NCBI GenBank assembly: GCA_012842325.1
Contig: DUTA01000073.1
Location: 1 to 38,713, forward strand
Direction: 5' to 3'
Length of the DNA: 38,713 nt
Source: Bacillota bacterium
GTDB taxonomy: Bacteria > Bacillota > DTU030
Positions 7,318-15,015 of the stretch are shown in pieces; position 1 is the stretch's first letter, and every line of letters starts with the position of its first letter. The notes under the pieces are model-generated. The model was not told the origin of the DNA, did not search any database, and was given only the letters and a program-made list of their open reading frames with translations. Position numbers and translations under genes: made by a program.

Positions 7318-8244
7318 CTAACTGTTGCCGGGTGCCAGGGTACTGCTCACCAGCAGGCTCAGGGCAATGGAATTTAACTTGGTCTCATGGGAATCGGCCC
7401 TGGAAGTAAGGACAATGGGGGCCCGGGCCCCGGTGACCAAGCCGGCAATCTTGACCCCGGGACAGAAATAGTGCAGGGTCTTATAGATAACATTGCCGAC
7501 CTCTATGCCGGGTACCAGTAATATATCTGCCTGGCCCGCAACGGGGCTCTGGATGCCTTTCCGCCGGGCGGCTTCCGGGGACACGGCATTGTCCAGGGCC
7601 AGGGGGCCGTCGACTTCCACGCCGGGGAGCTGACCCCGCTGGGCCATCTTGGATAAGAGGGCGGCGTCAACGGTGGCCGGCATCTCCGGATTTACCAGTT
7701 CAAGGGCACAGAGGGGGGCGACCTTTGGTCTTTCAATCCCCAGGGCATTGGCAATGAGAGCTGCATTTCTGATTATTTCTGCTTTTCGCTGCAGATCGGG
7801 AGCTATGTTCATGGCCGCATCGGTAAGAAGAAGTAAACGCCCAAACCCGGGGGGTTCAAAGACGGCCACATGGCTCAGGATCTGACCGGACCGCAGTCCC
7901 CTTTCCTTATCGAGGACTGCCCGGAGCAGGGTGGCCGTGCCCACCAGGCCCTTCATTAAGATATCGGCCTCTCCCGTCCGTACCAGTTCCACCGCCCGGG
8001 CGGCGGCAGCGGCCGGATCCGGCTCGTTGACGATGGTGAAACCCTCCAGATCCAGGCCAATTTCCCCGGCGATGGCCCTAATTTCCTCCTCCCCGCCGAC
8101 CAGAATGGAATTGGCCAGGCCCCTTTCCCGGGCATCGCCGACTGCCTGCAGTATTTCCGGCTCCTGGGCCAGGGCAACGGCGATGGTCCTGGGTCTCTCC
8201 TGCCTCAGGACGGCAGTCATAATCTCCCCAAAGGATCTGATCAC
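7318..8244 (-). CDS. ptb: Phosphate butyryltransferase (phosphotransacylase)
   Basis: A 308-residue phosphotransacylase that exchanges CoA for phosphate on butyryl- or branched acyl-CoA. Family marks include GEADILMKGLVGTATLLRA, HVAVFEPPGFGRLLLLTD, and the C-terminal GARAPIVLTSRADSHETK. The start is GTG 8244, with CTGGAGGG 9 nt upstream; the open frame continues to 8298 but has no site there and would include leader sequence. Length matches Ptb (about 300). It is the first gene of the operon, preceded by a -24/-12 promoter and a sigma-54 activator gene. Together with buk it makes ATP by substrate-level phosphorylation from acyl-CoA made by the vor enzyme. Confidence 0.9.
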   Translation of the reverse strand: MIRSFGEIMTAVLRQERPRTIAVALAQEPEILQAVGDARERGLANSILVGGEEEIRAIAGEIGLDLEGFTIVNEPDPAAAAARAVELVRTGEADILMKGLVGTATLLRAVLDKERGLRSGQILSHVAVFEPPGFGRLLLLTDAAMNIAPDLQRKAEIIRNAALIANALGIERPKVAPLCALELVNPEMPATVDAALLSKMAQRGQLPGVEVDGPLALDNAVSPEAARRKGIQSPVAGQADILLVPGIEVGNVIYKTLHYFCPGVKIAGLVTGARAPIVLTSRADSHETKLNSIALSLLVSSTLAPGNS

Positions 8245-8327
8245 GGTTGTCTTCCCTCCAGAAAGAAGTATAAAGATTTCCACTCCTAGTATCTGCACCA
8301 GAACTTTCCCTTACTATTATACTTACA

Positions 8328-8343
8328 TGCAAATGTAATGCCG
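8328..8343 (-). promoter_or_regulatory. Sigma-54 (-24/-12) promoter of ptb-buk-vor
   Basis: The minus strand reads CGGCATTACATTTGCA. This fits TGGCACG-N4-TTGCW with the invariant GG and GC at the correct spacing; only the first base and two bases of the -24 element differ. The expected start of transcription is near 8317, leaving a leader of about 70 nt before ptb. The sigma-54 activator gene lies immediately upstream, which strongly supports the call. Confidence 0.8.
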
Positions 8344-8367
8344 AAGGAATAGGGGGTGCAAAAAAAT

Positions 8368-8411
8368 AAAACACGTTTCCCTTTTGCAAAATTTTGCAGG
8401 AAACGTGTTTT
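8368..8411 (-). terminator. Long dyad: terminator of the activator gene and possible enhancer site
   Basis: On the minus strand AAAACACGTTTCC and its near-perfect complement GGGAAACGTGTTTT flank a central TGCAAAATTTTGCA palindrome. The structure ends in a TTTTATTTTTTT run, so it fits an intrinsic terminator for the sigma-54 activator. It is also only 25-70 bp upstream of the -24/-12 promoter, and the symmetrical ACACGTTTCC half-sites could be the activator's binding site. The two roles are not exclusive. Confidence 0.7.
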
Positions 8412-8434
8412 CCTTTGCAGGCAATATAATGCAC

Positions 8435-10504
8435 TTAATTAATAATGCCATATTTGGTCAGTTTATAATATAGGCTGCGGATGGAAATGCCCAGGCGGCG
8501 GGCAGCTTCTGTTTTATTTCCCCCCGCATTTTTTAAAGCCCTCTGCAATGCCTCTTTTTCAGCCCGCTGGAGGGTGACCCGTAAAGCCTCAATGGTACCG
8601 GTTTGGTTTTCCCCGGAGGAAGGGACCGGATTGGACACCAGATATTGTTCTCCCCACTGCTGATGCAGGGGAGGCAGGTGGTGGGCCTTCATCACCTTTT
8701 CGTTAAAACGCATATTGATCATGGCCCGGCCAAAGACATTCTCCAGTTCCCGGACATTGCCCGGCCAATCGTAGTCCTGCAATATTTCTATGACCTTCGG
8801 CTCTACCGCCTCCACATTGCGCCCGTATTCCTGGTTAAATTTGCGCAGGAGATAATGGACCAGTTCGGGAATATCTTCTTTCCGCTGCCGCAGGGGAGGG
8901 ATGAAAATGGGCACAACGTTAATGCGATAGTAGAGATCCTCGCGGAAGAGGCCGTTTTTAACAGCCTTTTCCAGATCGGCATTGGTGGCGGCAATAATCC
9001 GCACATCGACGGGAATCGGCCGGGTGGATCCCACCCGCAGTATTTCCTTCTCCTGCAACACCCGCAGCAGCTTGGCCTGCAGGGCCGGACTGATTTCCAC
9101 AATTTCATCCAGGAGGATGGTACCCCCGTTGGCCTCTTCAAAGAGGCCGACCTTTCCCCCGCGCCGGGCCCCGGTGAAGGCTCCCCCTTCGTAGCCGAAA
9201 AGTTCGCTTTCCAGGATTGACTCGGCTATGGCCGAGCAGTTGACGCGAATGAACTGGCCCTTGCGCCGCCTGCTGGCGTTGTGAATGGCATGGGCAAAGA
9301 GCTCCTTGCCTGTTCCGCTCTCGCCGCGCAGCAGGACCGTTGCCGGCGTATCTGCTACCCGCTTGGCCTGCTCTACCGCCAGCCGCAGCTGGTAGCTGTT
9401 GCCGATGATATCATCAAAGGTATATTTGGCTTCCAGGTGCCGGATACGCCTTTTGGCGCGCTCCAATTCATCACTCAAGCGTTTGATTTCACTGATATCG
9501 TGGATTACCGCCACGCTGCCCTTCAGTTCCTTGTCCACCAGGATGGGGGCGACATTGACCAGGACCTCTCTTTTTTTGGGCCCCACCTTCATTACTGCCC
9601 CATGTACGGGCTTGCCCGTTTCCAGAACCTTCAGGTGCATGCTTTCTCCTTCAGCAATATCAACGGTGGGCGGTTTCCCCAGGACATCTTCCTCCACGAG
9701 GCCCGTAAGGCGGGTATAGGCGGGATTAATGAGAATCCCCTTCCCCTCCTTGTTGACAACGGAGATGGCATCCTGGGTCGAATTAATTATGGCTTTCAAT
9801 AATTGCTGTACTTCTTTCAAGTTGGCGATTTCCGCCGTCATCTTGTTAAGGTCGGTGACATCGCGGAAGATAACGGCTGCTCCTGCCGCGGCACCCCTCC
9901 CGGCAGCGAGGGGAATATAATTGCATAAAAGGGTTTTCTGCCCCAGGGTCTGCTGCTCCTTAAACACCGGCCGCCCCCTTTGCAGGGTCTGCTGCAGGCT
10001 GCCGGCAGGGAAGACAGCATCTGCCGGTTTATCCACGGCTTCTGCCGCCCGGATGCCGAGGATCTTTTCGGCCGCCGGGTTGAGCCTTTTGATCTTGCCC
10101 CCCAGATCAACTATGATAATTCCATCGTGGCAGGAATCTATAATTGCCTCCTGTTCGCCGGGGGGCAGGCTGAGCCCTTCCCCTCCCGGTGCCAATTTTT
10201 CCAGAAGGTCCAGAAAGATAAGGGCTCTTTCCTTATCCAGCCACAGGGGTTTAGGTTTTTGTGAATTGTTTACTTTCTCCCAATTCGTATTATTTCCGGC
10301 GGAGAAAATTAGATCTACCTCCTCCAGGGGGATGGCCTGCGGCTCTTCCACCACTGGTATACCCGCCTCCAGGACCGTCTTGTACTCAGCCTTCTTTCCC
10401 GAGGGGACTACTACTCCAATTATCTTTAACACCTTCAGGGGCAAACACCTCTGGATGAGGTCCAGAACTGTTTCCCCCCCATCCAGGAGCGCGATCCTCA
10501 ACAA
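8435..10504 (-). CDS. Sigma-54-dependent activator with two PAS domains (BkdR-like)
   Basis: A 689-residue enhancer-binding protein. Residues 1-110 form a Rossmann-like domain, followed by PAS domains at about 118-220 and 235-340. The AAA+ domain has Walker A GESGTGKE (394-401), the sigma-54 contact loop GAFTGA (441-446) and Walker B GTILLDE (461-467). A Fis-type HTH lies at the C-terminus (NKTEAARRLGISIRSLYYKL). It probably activates the adjacent sigma-54 promoter of ptb-buk-vor, as BkdR does for bkd in Bacillus. The start is TTG 10504, 7 nt after GGGGGTGG; no ATG fits better. The N-terminal domain suggests sensing of a nucleotide or metabolite, which I infer only. It may be transcribed with the envelope genes upstream (25-bp gap). 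Confidence 0.9.
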   Translation of the reverse strand: MLRIALLDGGETVLDLIQRCLPLKVLKIIGVVVPSGKKAEYKTVLEAGIPVVEEPQAIPLEEVDLIFSAGNNTNWEKVNNSQKPKPLWLDKERALIFLDLLEKLAPGGEGLSLPPGEQEAIIDSCHDGIIIVDLGGKIKRLNPAAEKILGIRAAEAVDKPADAVFPAGSLQQTLQRGRPVFKEQQTLGQKTLLCNYIPLAAGRGAAAGAAVIFRDVTDLNKMTAEIANLKEVQQLLKAIINSTQDAISVVNKEGKGILINPAYTRLTGLVEEDVLGKPPTVDIAEGESMHLKVLETGKPVHGAVMKVGPKKREVLVNVAPILVDKELKGSVAVIHDISEIKRLSDELERAKRRIRHLEAKYTFDDIIGNSYQLRLAVEQAKRVADTPATVLLRGESGTGKELFAHAIHNASRRRKGQFIRVNCSAIAESILESELFGYEGGAFTGARRGGKVGLFEEANGGTILLDEIVEISPALQAKLLRVLQEKEILRVGSTRPIPVDVRIIAATNADLEKAVKNGLFREDLYYRINVVPIFIPPLRQRKEDIPELVHYLLRKFNQEYGRNVEAVEPKVIEILQDYDWPGNVRELENVFGRAMINMRFNEKVMKAHHLPPLHQQWGEQYLVSNPVPSSGENQTGTIEALRVTLQRAEKEALQRALKNAGGNKTEAARRLGISIRSLYYKLTKYGIIN

Positions 10505-10529
10505 GCGGCAGCCACCCCCTCCTTGGAAG

Positions 10530-11411
10530 CTAACGGTTAATTGTTGTATTCTCTGCTCCAGGGGAGGATTCCTCCTTCAGAGAGGGCTCCGGCCGGGGAT
10601 TACTTGGCCTGCCCAGGCCGTCGAGAACGTTTAAGACCGGTACGCCCGCAATTACCCTGGTTAGGGAGTATTTTTCGCAAAAGCAATGCAGGAGGACCAA
10701 CAATATTATCGCCAGTGTCCTTAGCCGCGCAGAGAGGGACCAGAGGAGGGCCAAACCGGCCACCCCTCCCAGGAGATTGGCTCCGGTATCCCCCAGCATT
10801 ACCTGCCCCTTGAGGTCAAAGGGAAAGTAGGCCAGGACTGCCCCGAGGACGGAATAAAGGAGAACAATGGGCCCCTTGCCGCCGCTGGCAAGGAAGGCCA
10901 GGGCCATAAGGAACAAAAAAGCCTTGACAGCCCGGCCCGGCCGCAGATCCAGGAGGTTCAGGGCATTGCTGGACAGGCTCAGGAGAATCCCGCCCTGGAA
11001 GAAGGTTAAGAAAGAATCGGCCAGCAGCAGGGAAACAAAAAAAGCCCCGGCCAGCCCTCCGACCCCCTTGAGGAGGCCCGTACTGAGGCTGCCCTGCGAG
11101 AGAAGAAAAGACAGGTGGCCCCGCAGGCCCTTCACCTTCTCCCGTCCGGCCACATCGTCCAGCAGTCCCAGGAGGCTGAGGAGGACAAGGAAAAAAAGAA
11201 AGGCCAGCCCTTCCCTTTCCCAGTCCGGCCAATAAAAGGGCAGGGTGGTGATGAGGGTTAAAGCGGAAGCAAAGAGAATAATAATACCCATCCCCAGGGG
11301 TATCCTCTCCCCCCGGTAGTTTTCCCCCACCACCCCTCCCCGGGCCAACAGTTCGGAAAAGGCGGGAAACAGGAGCCAGGTAAGGAGATAAGAATAGAGG
11401 CAGAGCCACAT
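10530..11411 (-). CDS. MraY/WecA-like phosphoglycosyltransferase
   Basis: A 293-residue polytopic membrane protein of glycosyltransferase family 4. It would transfer a sugar-1-phosphate from a UDP-sugar to undecaprenyl phosphate or a related lipid. Motifs are the paired aspartates in LLGLLDDVAG, NALNLLDLRPGRAVK, and VMLGDTGANLLGG, each matching the core MraY/WecA signatures. It lacks the C-terminal HHH-type motif of MraY and is shorter than MraY, so it is not the peptidoglycan enzyme. I prefer ATG 11411, because the AAAGGAGGT site would lie only 2 nt from the alternative GTG at 11420. It follows a family 2 glycosyltransferase and the steA-steB pair. The polymer it serves is unknown. Confidence 0.78.
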   Translation of the reverse strand: MWLCLYSYLLTWLLFPAFSELLARGGVVGENYRGERIPLGMGIIILFASALTLITTLPFYWPDWEREGLAFLFFLVLLSLLGLLDDVAGREKVKGLRGHLSFLLSQGSLSTGLLKGVGGLAGAFFVSLLLADSFLTFFQGGILLSLSSNALNLLDLRPGRAVKAFLFLMALAFLASGGKGPIVLLYSVLGAVLAYFPFDLKGQVMLGDTGANLLGGVAGLALLWSLSARLRTLAIILLVLLHCFCEKYSLTRVIAGVPVLNVLDGLGRPSNPRPEPSLKEESSPGAENTTINR

Positions 11412-11429
11412 GGTTTGCACCGACCTCCT

Positions 11430-12104
11430 TTACCCTTCCCAAAAAAGGCGGGCCAGGGCCTGGAGAATATGCCAGAATTGCCGGGCCCGATGGCGGATCC
11501 CCTGCCCATTCCAACCTGTCACAGCATGGGACATGGCAACCGTTATTTCCTGGATCCGCAAGCCCCGGCGGACAGCCCGCACGTTAAAGCCCACCTCGAC
11601 CCCAAAGCCGGGGAGCGGGGGTCCTATGGACTGCAGGGCCTTCTTCGTCAATGCCCGCTGCCCCGAGAGGGGGGCCTGCATCTTCATTCCGGTAAGGAGC
11701 CAGGTGCCATAGCGGGCAAGGGCCAGGGCCAGGCCAAAGCCGGCCTTCGTCCTGGGCAGAGGAAAGGAGGCGACGGTCATATCTGCCGTTCCAGCCAGGA
11801 GGGGCTTTACCAGCAGGCTCCCCTGGGCCGCCGTCCGACCCAGATCAGCATCCAAAAGGAGGATAATGTCCTGCCCCGCGGCCTCTATACCCCTGGCCAG
11901 GGCCTTTCCTTTACCCTGATTGCAGGGCAGGGCTATAACCCGGGCTCCCGCCGCCCTGGCCCTTTCCCCGGTGTCGTCGGCAGAACCATCGTCGACGACG
12001 ATTACTTCCTTCACCCCCGGGATAGTGCGGGCAGCCATGACTGTGGCTGCGATTAGCCGGCTTTCATTGTAGGCCGGAATAACAACACTGATCCCCTTCT
12101 TCAA
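11430..12104 (-). CDS. Glycosyltransferase family 2
   Basis: A 224-residue GT-A fold enzyme. The N-terminus reads ISVVIPAYNESRLI, followed by VIVVDDGSADDT and the DxD-type LLLDADLG that binds the nucleotide sugar and metal. It is cytoplasmic with no C-terminal membrane helices, resembling dolichol-phosphate mannosyltransferase or prenyl-phosphate glycosyltransferases. I chose TTG 12104, which overlaps the SteB stop as TTGA and has GGTGGGGG 4 nt upstream; a GTG at 12131 lacks a site. Together with the MraY-like enzyme downstream it suggests synthesis of a lipid-linked saccharide. The acceptor and donor cannot be told from the sequence. Confidence 0.82.
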   Translation of the reverse strand: MKKGISVVIPAYNESRLIAATVMAARTIPGVKEVIVVDDGSADDTGERARAAGARVIALPCNQGKGKALARGIEAAGQDIILLLDADLGRTAAQGSLLVKPLLAGTADMTVASFPLPRTKAGFGLALALARYGTWLLTGMKMQAPLSGQRALTKKALQSIGPPLPGFGVEVGFNVRAVRRGLRIQEITVAMSHAVTGWNGQGIRHRARQFWHILQALARLFWEG

Positions 12105-12991
12105 TTTTCCCCCACCTGCATTCGGAGCCACTGGAGGGGCAAGAGCTCATCTGCTTCCTCACCGGGACCGAAATGTCCCTCCTGGGCGCCGGTGAGGAGG
12201 TGATAGAGGCTGAGGCGTCCGGCCGCCGTGTCCAGATGGCCGATGGTGGAAACTCCCTCCCGCCTGTACTGCACCAGCCTGGAGCCCGGCCCGACCCTTG
12301 TCCCCACAATAACCCGCACCCCCTCCTGCAACCAGGCTTCTATCAGCAGGTTATCCAGCCTGTCAATCCTGGCGGGCTTCCCTTCCCCTTCCCCGCCGAT
12401 GAGCAGGACCACCTCGACACCGGCCGCCGGTGAACCGGAAAGGGTGAGAAATCCCCTGGCCGCCAGCTGCTCTAGCAAGTCCGTGGTCCTGGTCCCGGTG
12501 ACGGCCCCCGCCAGGTATGAAACCAGTTCCTGCCATTTCTGCTCGGACAGGCTGCCGTCCCTTCTCCCCTGGATGATTTCCTGCAGGGCTTCATTCTCCG
12601 GGGCAAGGCCCTCGGCTATGGTGCAGGAAGCGGCCACAGCAAAACCCCACTGCTGCAAATAATGAGTCAGGTGAGAAGCCAACTCCCGGTCACCGGTGTC
12701 GACAATGACAAGCCGGGCCCGGGAAGTTGTTTTTTCCCCGAGGAGGGAAAGGGTAAGATCTTCGAACATCCGGTTTGTTTCTTCCCACACCTGAAAGAGG
12801 CGGAACTGTTCCTGGAGAGAACGGTTCTCCTCCTGGACTTTGGAGAAATTCTGCCGCAATTGTTCTATAACTTCCTGCTGCTGGGCAATGACCAGATCAT
12901 TGCCGAGGAGGGCATTGCCAATGAAGATGCCCAGGGTCAGGGACAAAAAGACAGCGGTGATGGTTATAATATAATATCTCAGATCAAACAA
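12101..12991 (-). CDS. steB: SteB-like / MctB ("copper transporter") family membrane protein
   Basis: A 296-residue protein with one N-terminal membrane helix (YYIITITAVFLSLTLGIFIG), a coiled-coil at about residues 38-70, then a globular domain. This layout is that of the DUF3186 family. Members are named MctB in mycobacteria and SteB in corynebacteria, where SteB is a membrane partner of the cytokinetic protein SteA. The steA gene lies just upstream (17 bp), supporting the SteB role and making metal transport less likely. The start is TTG 12991 with GGGGGAAG upstream. Whether the domain after the coiled coil is inside or outside the cell cannot be settled here. Confidence 0.75.
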   Translation of the reverse strand: MFDLRYYIITITAVFLSLTLGIFIGNALLGNDLVIAQQQEVIEQLRQNFSKVQEENRSLQEQFRLFQVWEETNRMFEDLTLSLLGEKTTSRARLVIVDTGDRELASHLTHYLQQWGFAVAASCTIAEGLAPENEALQEIIQGRRDGSLSEQKWQELVSYLAGAVTGTRTTDLLEQLAARGFLTLSGSPAAGVEVVLLIGGEGEGKPARIDRLDNLLIEAWLQEGVRVIVGTRVGPGSRLVQYRREGVSTIGHLDTAAGRLSLYHLLTGAQEGHFGPGEEADELLPLQWLRMQVGEN

Positions 12992-13008
12992 TCTCTTCTT
13001 CCCCCACT

Positions 13009-14130
13009 CTACAGGCCGACCAGCAGGCGAATTTTAAGGAGCATGAGCTGCAAGAAGTACTGAATGCGGGTGGAGGCCAGCACTGTCACCAGGAAGGGAA
13101 AAAGGCCGGCCAGGAAGACACAGCCCAGGTAGGATAACTTGAGGGAGCCCCGATACAGCTGGCTGACCCCCCTGGCATCCACCAGAATAGGGCCGACCTT
13201 AAGTCTTACCAGCAGGGTGCTGGCCATACCCTGCCTTCCCTTTTCCAGAAAGTCGATCAGGTTGGAATGAAGACCCACAGCTACGATCAGCTCTGCCCCC
13301 TGCTCATAGGCCAGCAACAGGGCGGCATCCTCACTGGTACCCGGGACCGGAAAAAGGAGGGCCGGGAGCTTCAGCTTCCTGATCCGCGCCAGGCCAGGGG
13401 CATGGCCGTTTTTATAAGCATGGACGACGAGGACGGCCCCACAGGCCAGAACCCGGTCGGAGACGCTGTCCATATCCCCGATAATTATATGGGGGGTATA
13501 GCCCAGTTCCAGCAAAGCGTCTCCGCCCCCGTCGACCCCAATCAGAACCGGCTTCTTCTCCGCAATGTAGGACCGGATGGCAGCCAAATCTTCCCGGTAA
13601 TTGTGCCCCCGGGCAACTACCAGGACATGCTTACCTTTTATTTTTACCGGCAGTTCCGGCACCGGGATTTTCCCCAAAAAAACTTCCTTTTCCCGGGCGG
13701 CATAGATTAGGGTGTTGTTGACAAACTGATCCATTTCCCGGACTAGATTGGCTCGTCCCTGCTCCAGGCGCTGGTGCACCGTCGTGGCATCCAGGAACTC
13801 CCCCCGGGCGATCAATTTTTTTCCCCGGTAAATATAGGATCCCCTGATGGTGATCCTATCCCCTTCCCGCAGCTGGTTGAATACATCTTCCCCCACATTG
13901 TCGATAATGGGAATGCGGGCCTGCAGTAATTTTTCCGGCCCCCGGTTGGGGTATCTCCCGCTTATGGAGGAATAGGCATTGATGACTGCCTTGACCCGGG
14001 CCCGCAGGAGGCTGTTGGCCGCCACTTCATCCAGGTCCCGGTGGGCAATCACGGCAATATCTTCGGGCTGAAGGCGGCGGGCGAGTCTCTTTGTCATCCG
14101 ATCCAGGCGCACAATACCCTCCAGGGGCAA
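13009..14130 (-). CDS. steA: SteA-like cytokinetic ring protein
   Basis: A 373-residue protein of the family annotated as putative cytokinetic ring protein SteA. It has a thiamine-pyrophosphokinase-like core with VLIGVDGGGDALLELGYTP and IIGDMDSVSD. A C-terminal hydrophobic segment (LGCVFLAGLFPFLVTVLAS) likely anchors it in the membrane. The N-terminal part (NAYSSISGRYPNRGPEKLL) is typical of the family. In Corynebacterium SteA works with SteB in cell separation; a similar envelope or division role here is inferred from this paralogy and from gene pairing. The start is TTG 14130, 5 nt after a GGGGGTGG site. It starts a block of four genes after the spo0A terminator, with CATACTA upstream (14166-14172). 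Confidence 0.78.
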   Translation of the reverse strand: MPLEGIVRLDRMTKRLARRLQPEDIAVIAHRDLDEVAANSLLRARVKAVINAYSSISGRYPNRGPEKLLQARIPIIDNVGEDVFNQLREGDRITIRGSYIYRGKKLIARGEFLDATTVHQRLEQGRANLVREMDQFVNNTLIYAAREKEVFLGKIPVPELPVKIKGKHVLVVARGHNYREDLAAIRSYIAEKKPVLIGVDGGGDALLELGYTPHIIIGDMDSVSDRVLACGAVLVVHAYKNGHAPGLARIRKLKLPALLFPVPGTSEDAALLLAYEQGAELIVAVGLHSNLIDFLEKGRQGMASTLLVRLKVGPILVDARGVSQLYRGSLKLSYLGCVFLAGLFPFLVTVLASTRIQYFLQLMLLKIRLLVGL

Positions 14131-14214
14131 GTCACCACCCCCTTTCCCTGGCCATCTTCTACATCTAGTATGAACCAGCAGGCAAGAAAAATGTAGGAAA
14201 AGAGCCGAGAAAGC

Positions 14215-14239
14215 AAAAGAAAAAGGGGGAAGTGCCCCC
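14215..14239 (-). terminator. Terminator after spo0A
   Basis: On the minus strand GGGGG-CACTT-CCCCC is followed by TTTTTCTTTT, a clear intrinsic terminator starting about 9 nt beyond the spo0A stop. Confidence 0.85.
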
Positions 14240-14247
14240 GTCCTTGC

Positions 14248-15015
14248 TCAGCCCACTTTATGTTCCATGCGGAGTTTGTCGGCAATCATGGCGATAAATT
14301 CCGAATTGGTCGGTTTTCCCCGCTCCAGATCAATTGTATAGCCAAAAAGATTGGTTATGGTCTCAACATTCCCCCTGCTCCAGGCAACTTCAATGGCATG
14401 GCGAATAGCCCGCTCGACCCGGCTGGCCGTGGTGTTGTATTTTTCGGCAATCATGGGGTACAGTTCTTTCGTGACCGCACCCAGGAGCTCCATCTCATTT
14501 ATTACCATTAAGATGGCTTCCCGAAGATAGAGATAACCCTTTATATGGGCCGGTACTCCCAGCTGGTGGATAATATTGGTCACTTCCATATCCAGGCTCC
14601 GGACCCGCTGGGGAGCAATGGGCTTTGTCAGCTGTTCATTGGCGGCCAACTGCCGGATCCTGCTCGCCAGGACATCCAGGCTGAAGGGTTTTAAGATATA
14701 ATAGTCTGCGCCCAGGGCAACGACCCGCTGGGTTATACTTTCCTGGCCAAAGGCCGTTAACATGATTATTTTGGGCCGGCGGGGCATGTCCATGGTTGCC
14801 AGTTTTTCCAGGACGCCTATGCCATCGAGATGGGGCATGATAATATCCAGAATGAGGACGTCGGGTACAGTTTCCTCAAGGAGTTCTATTACCCTTTCCC
14901 CGTTGTAGGCTACTCCTTCCACCTTTAAATCAGGTTGCCCATCGATGTACTCGCAGACCAGATCACAGAACTCTTTGTTGTCATCGGCTAACATTACCGA
15001 AATATGTTTTTGCAA
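14248..15015 (-). CDS. spo0A: Stage 0 sporulation protein A, master response regulator
   Basis: A 255-residue response regulator that controls entry into sporulation. The receiver domain has the acidic pair D11-D12, the phosphoacceptor D57 in VLILDIIMPHLDG, T87 and K109 (YYILKPF). The C-terminal DNA-binding domain contains ASRVERAIRHAIEVAWSRG, the conserved recognition helix that binds 0A boxes, and the ending TNSEFIAMIADKLR. The start is TTG 15015 with AAGGGGTG upstream. A sigma-H-type promoter lies at 15046-15075, inside the 3' end of the spoIVB frame. The order spoIVB-spo0A is conserved in spore-forming Firmicutes. A terminator closes the gene. Confidence 0.97.
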   Translation of the reverse strand: MQKHISVMLADDNKEFCDLVCEYIDGQPDLKVEGVAYNGERVIELLEETVPDVLILDIIMPHLDGIGVLEKLATMDMPRRPKIIMLTAFGQESITQRVVALGADYYILKPFSLDVLASRIRQLAANEQLTKPIAPQRVRSLDMEVTNIIHQLGVPAHIKGYLYLREAILMVINEMELLGAVTKELYPMIAEKYNTTASRVERAIRHAIEVAWSRGNVETITNLFGYTIDLERGKPTNSEFIAMIADKLRMEHKVG

